From: Galbula dea | Lineage: Eukaryota > Chordata > Aves > Piciformes > Galbulidae | Assembly: GCA_013399015.1 (NCBI GenBank) | Contig: VWZX01006811.1 | Coordinates: forward strand, 1-64,000 | DNA: 64,000 bases | Reading direction: 5' to 3' | Shown: positions 51,943 to 62,830 of the stretch, one piece after another | How the letters are laid out: each line of letters begins with the position of its first letter | How positions within the stretch are numbered: the first letter of the stretch is position 1 | Translations under genes and position numbers: made by a program | Notes under the pieces: generated by a model | The model's database searches: none | What the model saw: only the letters and a program-made list of their open reading frames with translations | Told to the model about the DNA's origin: nothing

Positions 51943-54900
51943 TAGGCTTAGCGTGAGCTGTTTGCACCAGGGCTAGATTTATTCTCAGTGAGCACAGTTG
52001 TGCTTGACATTAGAAACACATCTTGTGCAGAATCTCATTTTTAAACATCCGCTGTAACGTGCTTTATTGTAGCTCGTTCAACAAAGGAAAGGAGGATATT
52101 TTGGAAAGAAACAAAAAATTAACCCAACATGTTACTGCAGTTTCTGATGTAGAGTACCTGCAAAACCAGAGCTCACCATATGCTAAAAGTATCATATATT
52201 TCTTATACCTGTGGGAAAGATTTTTCTCTTCTACATGAAATGGACTGTATTACAAACAGCTTGTTAAATGTGTGACAGATCGGCTTGAAACGATGGTTCT
52301 TGTACTCTACAGGCCTGCACATTTGCTAATAAACTGACTACATATACAAACAGTCTGTTCCAGGGTTTAAGCTCCTATTACACTGGTTCATGTTTCAACA
52401 TGCAGCCACTCTGTAGTTAGTGTTTTCAGCAGAAAAAGTAAGTGGATGCATATGCATTACAATTCCAGACATCGTTCCATACCAGATGTGGTGCCTTTAT
52501 TTTTAGTACTGCGGGAGTGTCTGCTGACCCTTTCTCACCCCATGTCTAATGAAAGATTGACTGCACTGGGTTTTCTTATGGTGAATTATATATTAGAGGA
52601 CAGTGGATTTAAAAATTAATTCAAGATTAATTTAGGATGACTGCACATAGAATTATTTGGCCAACAGATGAAAAATGAAAATTTCACTACAAAGAAAAAA
52701 AATTGTAGAAGTGTCAAATTTTAATCCAATTTTCTATAAAGAATGATCATGTTCTGAGACCCTTCTGAGGACTACAATTAATCATTCAGAGTGATACCCC
52801 TTTTCCACTTGCTATGCAAGCTCCCCTCTGAGCCAAAGCACCATCCGTGCTTCTCTGAAGCAGGGATTCATGTGCTCAGTCAGTAAAATAAATTAGCACT
52901 GTACCAAATGGCTCCAAATTCAGGAAAACACAATGGCTGAAGCACACACTTGGGTGAAAGGAGGCACAGCTATTGCATGAACTAAAAAGGAAAAAAATGT
53001 AGTACCACTTCTAGCCAGATTTACAGCTTCTAGGAAGACTTGTAACTTTTTAGGCAAATGAGAAATGCATCAAAAGCCAGAAAAAGAACCTCTTTCATTT
53101 GAGGCTCTGTTAGATTTTAATGGCAGTGCTCGATGTAATACAGACATTCCTGCTTTACTAAATCAAAAGGAAAATACGAAATTGACTAAGTTTTGTCTTA
53201 TATATTTAACTGTTGTGGGATTTTTCTATTAAATAAAATAAGAAGAGAAGACTCTAATGAAAAGCAGGCTGGCAAGGTGGATGCTAGGAGAGCACCTTAC
53301 TGAGTAAGGAACCAAATGTTGCAGAAAAAGGAATAAATAATTTCTTTTAACTAGTAAAATATATTTGTGTAGACAAGACTACTAAATAAAAGCCTCCATT
53401 TGTCATGGTTCCAGTGATATAGTCCATGTTTATTTTTTTTCAGTCTAAGTATTTTAATATTACATATTTTTTTAGGTTTTATAGTAATATTTTTCTGGGT
53501 ATAAGGTGTATGGAGGACAAAAAGAGGAATACAGAGAAAATGCACTGTATTCTTCAACTGTCAGACTGATCTCCAGAAATATTTTTTCTGTATTCTTATA
53601 TCTTTATATATTTTTATATCAGTTCTTAAAAATTAACAGTGCCTATTTTTCAAAGTGGTGAATAAGCTGTAGTGAATGAAGCCTCACATAAATGAAGATG
53701 TAAGCTGAAAAGAATAAAATTGAATGCACTTTCCATGGTTGAATATAGAAAATGTAAAGGCTGTGCTGCAACGTGTGAATAGCAGTGAGCACATAGAATA
53801 TGTTAATGAAAATCTACTGGGCAACCATGGATGCAGGATAAAAATTGCATCAAATCAAGGGCTACAGCCTGCAGCAGCAGAGCAGCTAATATGCATAAGC
53901 TATCCCTACCTCCCTGCATGTTTTATACCTTTCTCTGGCTTGTTACCTTGTTAGAGAGGAAAACATTTAAGAAGGGATTCCTGCAGCCTGCCTGATTTCT
54001 TGCTGAATCAGGCAGCTTGCTACTAAATTGATTTCTACATCTTACACCTCATGAAGGCTAGAAAATGTTTTTAATTGAACATGCCCTTAATTTACAGGAC
54101 ATGCTGATGCAGAAGAGAAAAGGCTGAGACATGGCAATAAAGGCATCCTGTATTTTTATACCATAATGATGATGACATCCTTTATACATTGGAAATGAAT
54201 GGTTATTTAGTCTGTTATTTACCAAAAGACAATGTTTATACCATTAAATGTGTGTAACAGAAGGATAAATGCAGCAGATTTAATTCTGAAAAATAATTGG
54301 AATCTAGTATGGGGGGAGGTCTTAAATAAGGATGTGCTGTATTTGTATGGTGAGTAAGAATAAGGCCCTGTTCTTCCCATGATCAGACACCAAAGTCACT
54401 GGAAATTGTTTTGACAATAAGATTGCTAGTTTTCAAATTGGTCTGCTTAAGTTCAAACACATGTATTTTTATTGTGCTAGCAGGAGAAAGGTAATTCTTA
54501 CTCTGTTTTAATGGATTTTTTCAGTCAAAAATTATACCCAGAAAAGTCTTGCTTGAGTTTTTAAGAAACAAGTAACAACAATCTTTTCTCAGATTGTACA
54601 AGGTGTATAAGAGGTCTTTTATTTATAGCCTTGTGATGGTTGTGTGGAAACCAGGAGTTTCCCTATATATCCAAAGCAATTTCTTCTGGGAAAGCTGGTC
54701 TCCCATACTGTCCTAGTCCAAAATTAACATAAATTTTAAACTAGAAGTCCTGGAGTTTGGTTTTATTAGCACCAAAATTAACATCTCCCATTTTATTTTA
54801 TTTTTTTTAAGCTTAGTATTCTTGGATGAAATCATAGGTACTTATTCAGGAATATACTGACCTCTGCAAAGTACTCTGGAAAGAAAAAAAAAAAAGACTG

Positions 54901-55839
54901 GGTAAGTGGTCAGCCCCACAAAACTGTCATCTTAAATGCCCTGAGACACAACATCATCTGCTAAAATGAGCTCAGGGTGAGGAGCTAGGAGTTCCCAAGT
55001 TTTGTTCCAGCCCTTGCAACCAGCCCTCTGTGTAGCCTTGGGAAAGTTTACAGCATGGGGGATAATGATTACTGAATTGTTGCCTCATTGACCTAAACAT
55101 TTGTATTCCCTTCTTGCCTTTTCAGTTTTTATTCCAATCCATAAGTTTATGAGGCAAAGACAGTACCTGACTTCATAAGGAGGTATTCTGGGAAAGATAT
55201 AAATCTCCAGGCTTCAGGGCATAAGCCAGCCTGTAATGCTAAACAAGGGAAACTTAGCTTCCAGGCAGATTATCTCCAAACTGCCAGCTGTAGTCTTTCT
55301 TTGTCTGGAGCAGCTGGTACTGACCACTCTTGGAGATAGGGTACTAGGAGAGATGGATCACTCCTTTGATCCAGTATGGCAATTCCCAGGCTCTTCTACA
55401 GTGGCAATTATATTACTGGCAGTCAATAGCAATAATAAGATTACCAAGAGGAATTTAACTAATGAGATCAAATAAAGAATCAAAATTTGGTGGGGAAGGG
55501 AAGGTCCATCCTATTGCCAGATGTCCAAAACATATTGAATGAAGGGAGGGGTTTATTTTCTCCCATGGTAATTTTAAATACAGCTTTTCAAAATTTCTAG
55601 TCTTGGAGCCTTCTAATGTGATTTTAGTGAGATTAGTGGTTGCATAAAATAAAGCTTGAGTAGCGTGGCATATAATTAATGAAAGTGAGGGAGAAGTGGA
55701 AGGAAGGAGCACAAAGTTTGAGAGCTTGCAGAGTGGAAGTCTACAGATTGGGAAGTGATGGATACTACTGAATTACATAAGAAGCTACAAATGGGGAGAC
55801 AGGAGAAAGAGCAAACCTTGCTGCACTATTCTCAGAGTA
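51943..55839. other. AT-rich non-coding stretch, no gene recognised
   Basis: Short random open frames. A 13-bp direct repeat, CCAAAATTAACAT, occurs at 54,718-54,730 and 54,772-54,784. No transposon end or exon was recognised. Confidence 0.5.
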
Positions 55840-55981
55840 CATTATCAAGAAGTGTCTGGACATAGTTCTCAGGCATATGGTGTGATTCTTGGAGTGTCCT
55901 GTGCAGGGTTAGGAGCTGGACTAGATGATCCTTCTGGGTTCCCTCTGGCTCAGAATATTCTGTGATTCTGATTCTGTGATT
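55840..55981 (+). mobile_element. CR1 LINE 3' end
   Basis: 'caagaagtgtctggac' (ORF2 end), 'ctcaggcatatggt' and 'gtcctgtgcagggttaggag' lead into 'ctggactagatgatccttct' and the octamer tail 'attctgtgattctgattctg'. This is the last 140 bp of a CR1 element of a type different from the 20.8-kb copy: it has 'gatgatccttctgggt' instead of 'gatgatctttcgaggt'. Moderately diverged and 5'-truncated. Confidence 0.9.
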
Positions 55982-57799
55982 ATACAGTGTGTTTCTGAAC
56001 AACAGAATCTGAGAATCAAAATTATGTCAACAGTTAACAACCAGCATCTGAAAGCTGCAAAGAACTGAATTTCCTCTGATAGCAGTGGACATACAGAAGC
56101 TGTGAGCCCTGGAAAGATTTAAGATTTGATTAGGGCCAGCAGCTTTTGCTTTACTACACTTTCCTAATAAATTCTGTGGTGGAGAAGATAGAGAGCCCTG
56201 GCTCTGCTGGAGCTGCATTAGTCTGTAGGTTAGAGTACTGTGATCCCAGATGGCTGAAGCAACGCCAGCTGGTAGCACTTGGACAAAGAGTTCAGTCTGA
56301 TGAAACGCAGCCTGACAGCTGGTATCAGATGCTGGAGAACTGTAAGTTTCAGTGAACGTGTTGCTATTGGAGTCATGACAGAAATTTCAAGGGAGGAAAA
56401 GAAATTAAATTTGAGAGACATTAATAGAGAATCTCATCTGCATTGAAAGGAGAGCTCAGCCATGCTTTGCTGATGTTGCCAGCTGAGGACTTGGCCTGAA
56501 GTTTCTAAGGGCCTGTTTACACTACCAAATAGTAGGAACTTAGTATGATTTCTTGTTCAGAGAAACCACTGACAGGTTCCAAAAACAAGCCTAGACTTGA
56601 GGCCATTAACTCGTTTGCTAAACGCTGGATCCAATTGCATTACTGCATTTTGGCAATGGCCCCTTACTTGCTTTCAGTTGTAGTGCTGAAGGGACAAAAA
56701 GCCAGGATTCAAACTTCATAAGGATTTACAAATTAAAAGCCAACATTTTTGGCTGTGCTGAAAGATTGACCAGAAGAGCAGGGAGCCATATCATAAACAG
56801 ACTCCTGCACAGGGATGCAGATGCATTTTGTGGCAATTGAAATTTGGGCCTCCATCAGATGTAGACTTGAATAAACTGCACTGTAGGTAATGAAACTCAG
56901 ACATGTCTGTGAGATAAAAGACAACCCTGAAAGAAAAGTATCTTGGTTAGTCATAAGTGGAAAGAGAACCTCACATTTGACTGCCACTGTGCCCTTTAAG
57001 AGTAAACCAGGGTACCCTTGGATTCCTTTCTTTGCCCATCTATGTTAGCAGTTTCTCTGTACTTCACATTTAGATGTCCCCACCCCAGTGCAAACATTTC
57101 TGATTTTGGACATATCTTCAAAGACTCTCCTTCTTTCCTAAGCAGCCTATTGTACATTTAAGTGTATTACATATTCACAGCTGTTGTGTGGGGATGCTTC
57201 TGACCTTATTTTTGCAGTCTATTAGGCATCAAATCTAAGCTTGTCATCTGGGCTTCCTCCATAGCTAGTGGAGAAGGTAAAACATGATTTGGATAGCTGG
57301 TATGAATTGTCATTGACAGATGCCAATTGCCCTCCTTGCAGTGTAGAAAGAGTATAAATGGCCTTCTCAGAGCAGATGTTGTTAGTGTTTGTTTAGTTAA
57401 CATCTGGGCAGGTCAATCCCACTGTGTTTGAGATTTTAAGATATGTTCCTCTTAGCTTTATTTGTTATCTAGGTTAGGTGTGTTCTCATTCATAATGTCT
57501 TTGTGGTGACTCCTGTTTGCAAATAGCTAAGTCTTTCCTTGCATTGTAAGAAAACCAGCAACTTGCATAGGAGTGAAAATTTAGTGGCATTTCTGAGCCC
57601 TGAGATATCTATGACCTTTTGTGAATTTATCTCTAAATACCTAACAAACCAGGCCTAGGAAGTCTTAGAACAGATTAAAAGAGTGGATGAAAAGGGAGGC
57701 ATAAAAACAGGTGCCCACACTGGTGCACCAGGTACCTCCTTGTCACATACAATGGTCTTACATATAAACTCACTAACAAAACTGTTTAAAAAAATGAGG
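55982..57799. other. Non-coding stretch, no gene recognised
   Basis: No recognisable exon, RNA gene or transposon. Short open frames only (at most 84 codons). Confidence 0.5.
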
Positions 57800-58330
57800 T
57801 GTGGTGGGTTAAGCTTAGCCAAGGACCACACCCTCATCCAGCCACTCTGTAACTCTCCCTCCTCAACAGGACAGGAGGAGAAAAACAGGATGACAAAGCC
57901 TTTTGGTCAGATGAAGACGGGAGGGTCGCGTAACAATTGCCATCAGGGGTGAAACAGACTCAATTTGGCAAAAAATAACTTAATGCTAATTAAAATAGAT
58001 TCAGGTAGTTTAAAAAAAAAAAAGGGCAAGCATTAAACCAACACCTTTCTTCCCTCCTTTCTCAGAAACTTCTCCTTTCCCCAAGGGCACATGGTGGGTG
58101 AAGAGGGTTACAGTTAGTACACAGTCTTTCTCCACTGCTTCTTCCCTCTCCCACGTTTGAGGCACATCCACCTGCTGTGGCATGGGGGTCTCTGTGGACC
58201 ATAGCATGGGTATCTGCTCTGCTGTGCTTCTCCCTGGGCTACAGGGAAATGTCTGTCATGGAGCTTCTCATCCCTCTGGGCACCAACATCCTTTACAGGG
58301 AGCAACAATGGAAATACCTTCTACCTAGTA
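57800..58330 (-). mobile_element. LTR of an avian endogenous retrovirus (probable solo LTR), minus strand
   Basis: On the plus strand the block starts TGTGGTGGGTTAAGC, which gives the minus strand an LTR-like ...CCACCACA 3' end. 'ccaaggaccacaccctcatc' and 'ctccctcctcaacaggacag' follow, then 'ggtgaaacagactcaatttg', an A-run (58,012-58,023), and a CT-rich stretch. After that come imperfect units containing 'cctgctgtggcatgggggtc' and 'ctgctgtgcttctccctggg'. I recognise this succession from an abundant avian ERV LTR family, whose interior carries such roughly 40-bp units. The family name is not certain. No gag, pol or env coding sequence is adjacent, which fits a solo LTR. The 5' boundary of the LTR is unclear and may reach 58,946. 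Confidence 0.6.
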
Positions 58331-58378
58331 ACTGTAAAAGTGATTCTGTTTGCATGTTTGGCTTTCAAAATTTCCCTT

Positions 58379-58438
58379 TCTAAAGTTTTGGGTATTTTTT
58401 GGGTATTTTTTGGGTATTTTTCTAAAGTTTTGGGTATT
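58379..58438 (+). repeat. Small minisatellite of GGGTATTTTTT units
   Basis: TCTAAAGTTTT (58,379-58,389) is followed by GGGTATTTTTT twice and a shorter third copy (58,390-58,420). The opening word TCTAAAGTTTTGGGTATT then recurs (58,421-58,438). It is a nested tandem array with 11-bp units inside a duplication of about 42 bp. The 150-codon open frame across it (58,340-58,792) reads 'FWVFFGYFSKVLGI' and is an artefact. Confidence 0.85.
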
Positions 58439-58890
58439 CTTTCTCTGTTATTTCATCTTTTCCACTTGACCTCAAAAATCAAGGGGGGAAACAAATGGCA
58501 CATCACGAAAGGAGAAAAGCAGGCAACTTACAAAAATGAAAGCCTTCAAAACCAAAGCATTTTACCTTACAGTTTTACCTTAAAAAAACCCCAACAAACA
58601 TTTCCTAGAAAGGACTGTATATTCAAAATGTTGTTTTCAACATGTTATTATGAAGAAACCAGCAAACCAGCCTTACAAAACAAAATAATGGATGATATTG
58701 GGAAACCTTTTATCTCCTTCTTTAAGAGTGTCGTCAGACCAAAAAGGCAACCTCATCCTTCTTCCAGAGCTCTAAAGACAAGGATGCTTTAATTTTCCTT
58801 AATGGTGACTAAAAGCAGTGAGAAAATATCCAAGAGCCAATCTTAGAAAAGCAGCAACAAAACACTTGCTTTCTTTGCTATCTATATTTC

Positions 58891-58910
58891 AGAATTATTC
58901 AGAATTATTC
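58891..58910 (+). repeat. 10-bp tandem pair next to a hairpin
   Basis: AGAATTATTC occurs twice head to tail (58,891-58,900 and 58,901-58,910), directly before the inverted repeat at 58,914. Confidence 0.85.
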
Positions 58911-58913
58911 CAA

Positions 58914-58947
58914 GTGTGATGGTTTGGATTAGAACAAACCATCACAC
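58914..58947. other. Perfect 13-bp inverted repeat, 8-base spacer
   Basis: GTGTGATGGTTTG (58,914-58,926) and CAAACCATCACAC (58,935-58,947) are exact reverse complements, separated by GATTAGAA. This is the longest perfect hairpin I noticed in the window. The TGTGATGG ends resemble LTR termini, so it may mark the end of the neighbouring LTR or the terminal repeats of a mobile element. Confidence 0.75.
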
Positions 58948-59923
58948 CAAGTCAATAATCAATGCCATTTATTCCAGTGAAAATTATGTAATGGCTTATA
59001 GCCATCAAGTCAGAACTCATTCAATAAGTTGCATGTATTTACTCCTTCCCCTGTCCCTCTCACTGTTGGCCACACACATCTGTAGAGTAATGTTTGAAAT
59101 TAAAAGGAGAAATTGAGGACATGCAGTGTGTAACTTACAGATCAGTTTATTAAAATCCTCATTTTCACCGGTGCTTTTAAGTGCTATCTCAACTGGAATA
59201 AAGAAATCTGGCATAATTATGGTTCTTGTTAAGAAATGAAATATTTATTACTTTAATTGAAGAATAGAATCATTAAACTGTGTGTTTTTTTCCCTTATTT
59301 TTCAATCTTTTTTCCTCTAGTGAAATATCTTTTTTAGTTTTATTTAGATTATTTTATTTTTCTACTTTTGCTGATCCCTGTATGAGAACCCCTGCTTTAT
59401 ACTACACAGTTTTCTATGTACAACACATAGAAGCCTAGCTGAAAAAGCAATAACAAAAAATGAGGTCCTAACACAGCAAATCTGCACTTAGCAGAGCTCC
59501 TTTATTCAGTGCAATTAAAAGAGCCATCGTTTTTCTTACCACTGCTTGGCAGAGGGCATCAAGCTGCCACTTGGAAGGATGCCAATGGCACGCACCATTG
59601 ACTATCCTGCCAGCAGATGAGCAATTTACCAAAGTACAGGGCTGAATGAGGGGAAAATAGAAGTAAAAGCTGAGCAGACCAAGACAAATCAGCATTCACT
59701 TCTTGCATTACTAAACTTCTCAGCAGTGAAAGGTGGGAAGGACCCCTGGATCCACCTGGGAAGGGGGCAGGGAGTATGGTGCTCTGGATGTGCATTGTCA
59801 GAGAAAAGAGCAGTCTGCAAGCAACAGCAGGAAATTCAGCTTCAGGAGATTTATGAGCAGTGGTGTCCAGAAACCCAGTGAGGATCCTCTTAAACTGCAG
59901 AGCTGTGTGAGGAGAAGCTTATT
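58948..59923. other. Non-coding stretch, no gene recognised
   Basis: AT-rich, with random short frames. The last 200 bp (59,720-59,920) are more GC-rich and could belong to the following CR1 copy in decayed form, but I cannot align them. Confidence 0.45.
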
Positions 59924-60033
59924 CCCTGATTTAGTTGGGGATGTGCCTACTCACTGTAGGGGGGTTGGACTAGATGACCTCTGAGGTCCCTTCCAACCCT
60001 GATAATTCTATGATTCTATGATTCTTTGATTCT
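59924..60033 (+). mobile_element. CR1 LINE 3' end
   Basis: 'cctgatttagttggggatgt' leads into 'ggggggttggactagatgac' and 'ctctgaggtcccttccaacc'. The octamer tail follows, with ATTCTATG repeated twice and a decayed ATTCTTTG unit (60,004-60,030). It is a 110-bp 5'-truncated CR1 copy of the 'gatgacctct' type and fairly well preserved. Confidence 0.93.
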
Positions 60034-62477
60034 TATTCCTCAGCATGGGCACACTGGACAGGTGTTAGCACGTTCTAATGTCTTGCCTTGATTTATTTAT
60101 TTGATGAAAAATAATGAAAGGGATAATCCTCAAGAGTCCTTGGAGATTCCATCAGCTCTGCAAATGGAGCATATTGATAAGTTGGTGATCATTTTGAAAT
60201 GAACTAGAGAAAGTAGAAGGAGAAATGTTTGTAGGAAAGGTCTGGTTAATGCCCAGAGATTTTAAAGTGTAGGTAGTATTTCAAGTGTATCAAAACACAG
60301 TAAAAAGACCAAGGGTTAATTATACTGGCATGGTAGTTGGAACCACATTATTATAATTCTCTTGGAAAGCACTGTGCAACATATGGAGTGAATGAGGGGC
60401 CTATGTGTGCATAATAAGTTCTATATGGGGATAAGGTGAAGGAGCAAGAGCTCTCTTGTGTATTAGAGGAGCTAAATAAGGGGAAGAAAATGGTTTAACT
60501 ACTTGATGGACTAACTTTGTACATAGCAACCTGTTTGAGGTGCCCTGTCCTTTTAGCAGCAACATACCTAAATTCACTTTCTGCCATAATTCATCTTCAT
60601 TTCACACAGCAAATACTGCTGCAAATAATGTACAGAGCAGAAGCTGGAGAGGTGACTGTTCGTAGACATGCTCACACTGCATTAAATACTTGATATTTTG
60701 TGCTGTGCAGAACTGTTAAACATTTACTTTACAAGTTTGCTTCCCTGCCACTGCATTTTTCCTTTGTTATTTCTGAAAAGATTCTTTTTTTTTAGATTTT
60801 CCAGTTTTCAAGGCACTGGATTTTTTTTGTGCAGAGATATGGCCATCTCTTATAGGATGTTCTTAGTAATGGAGAGCCAGAGCAGACAAAAGGCCCCCCA
60901 ACATACCTCTGCATTCCAAAAGATTCTGCTGGTGGCTTTGAAGGGTGAACATCTGCTTACTTAGCTGAAAACTAATTTTGATCATCTAACGATAATGTTG
61001 TAAGAAGAAGTTTTGACATCAAACTTAGACTAAGGAACTAATTTTTAGACATCTAAATATAAGTGTAGTGAATCCAACCCAAACCACTGTTGTTTATTTA
61101 AAAGAGCATAAATTAAATTGGGGAAAGAATATAAAGAGAATTCACAGAAAAATGTAAAAATCTAAAGTGAATCTTCTGCCTAATGTCCACATGATCTGGT
61201 CTGTGCTGAACAGAACAGGGCCTTTATTTAATGAAAAAATTATACTGCTAATAAATAGTGAATTACTCAGGAGATTTATAAAGTAGCCCAGTTCTGTAGG
61301 TGGAGCTCTGAACTAAGGTCCAGTTCTACTTTTAGGCCAGTGCACTTAAAGGTTTTGAAATCTTCCAGGGATGGCATCTTATAATTAAATATTCCATGGT
61401 GTGAGATATAGCAGAGATGAGAAATTAAGGTAACAAAGACCACCTGGGGTGGGTTTTTTCCTATAGAGTGACTGGTATTTTTTCTCTTATATTGTTTTAG
61501 CAGAGTTGTTGTATGCACTAACTAATTAGAATAAGGTGTAGAAAGGCAGCAAATGCACAGTGTTCATTGAAATTATTCACTGAGCTTTGCAAAATTAATC
61601 TCTTAAGCCCCATTGATAGAATTTATAGTATATCTAGGATGATATTTCCACTTTTTTTTTTTAATGTCTGCATTTGCTTTCACCTCTAATGAATTGAGGG
61701 TACCAATATTAATACTTTAAGTGGTAAAATTCTTCCTTTACAACATTTCTAAATTAGGAAAAAGCTGAAATCTTTAGAAACCAGAAGTTGGTACACAAAC
61801 TGATTGCGTAGCTAATGACAATTCTAGGAATCTTTTGGAGATGCCTACTTTTAATAGGCTTAATAATCCATCCCCAAAAAAAGGAAGTTAGAAACCTAAG
61901 GGGTTTATAAGAGTGTATCACATAAAGGAACCATTTTCAGCAGTTTATCACAGTTGCATTTGGGCACCTGGTTCCAACAGCCATGAAAAAGCCATTTTAT
62001 TTTCCAAACTTTGTGGCACACATTCACTTCAATAATGAGATTATTCATAATATCAGTTTCAAAACCAAGCAGTATACACCCTTAAAAGCTTTTTTTTAAG
62101 AGAAAATAAAATAACAGTCACCCCTTGGTAAAAGACTTTCAAGGCTCAAGAAGTAAAAGTCTTCCTTCAAACTCACTTCTGCCTCTTGCTGAGAAAACAG
62201 GGAAGCAGAAGATAAGGCATAGGTAGTATATTTTTAAAAAATTAGGTATTTATGAACATTTAAAAACTAATCACTAACCTAAAATTGGTTATTGTTTAGG
62301 TATCAGCTGTTACATTAATGCATCATTATTTTGTGTAAATAGGTCATTACACTTAAGAGCTATAGCACATCAGTACTGGGAGACAATATCTGATGGAAAT
62401 ACTATAATGAATTCAGCAACAGATGGGCAAGTAAATTAGAGACTTGAAAATAAGGAGATAAATAAACTCAAACTGCT
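60034..62477. other. AT-rich non-coding stretch, no gene recognised
   Basis: Short random frames (at most 88 codons). T-runs occur near 60,785 and 61,653. Nothing else is recognised. Confidence 0.5.
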
Positions 62478-62830
62478 CAGCTGGGTGAAAAGAAGGATGA
62501 AAAGTAACTTGACCACAGTTTATACTTACTTATGCTTGGAAACTTAAAATAATTAGACCAGGGCATTTTAGACTTACTGACAAAAGTTTATTTATCTAAC
62601 CTCAACATTCAGCCAATGTCTAGAAGCTGTTCCTTTTGTAAGACAGAAGTTTTCCAGTGATTGGAAGCTAAAGTTAAACAAATTCAATATTAAAAAAAGA
62701 TTTCTCAACAGAAAAAGTAATTAAAGATCAGAACATGCTGTTGCTTCACATGAAGATGGTGAATTCACCATTAGTTTAAATACTGTTGTAAAACAGGGAC
62801 ACATTAACCCAGCTTCTGAAAGAGATGTTG
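62478..62830 (+). mobile_element. Ancient amniote-type CR1/L3 LINE remnant
   Basis: 'agctgggtgaaaagaagga', 'taacttgaccacagtttata' and then 'ttggaagctaaagttaaaca' with 'aattcaatattaaaaaaaga' follow the order seen in ancient amniote CR1 ORF2 ends. There a 'F.LE.RR..GDLI.VYKY' block precedes 'KL.KF.LEIR.KFL' and 'SPSLE.FK'. The later part (62,757-62,800, 'ggtgaattcaccattagttt') fits the latter block. Divergence is high and stops are frequent. This class predates birds and is also found in turtles and crocodilians. The ends are approximate. Confidence 0.6.

Larger units (their letters stand above)
58331..58946 (-). mobile_element. Possible remainder of the LTR, or unrelated AT-rich DNA
   Basis: At 58,935-58,946 the plus strand reads CAAACCATCACA, which on the minus strand gives TGTGATGGTTTG, a plausible LTR 5' end. 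It is also an imperfect inverted match to the other terminus (TGTGGTGGGTT at 57,800). If this is right, the whole LTR would be about 1.15 kb. The interior from 58,331 is AT-rich and I cannot match it to the family. No target-site duplication is visible around the two ends. Confidence 0.3.

Noticed and set aside
54718..54784. Direct repeats as target-site duplications of a mobile element
   Set aside because: The enclosed interval is only about 40 bp and has no element-like ends.
58340..58792. 150-codon plus-strand open frame
   Set aside because: It translates the GGGTATTTTTT minisatellite and AT-rich sequence. There is no protein motif.
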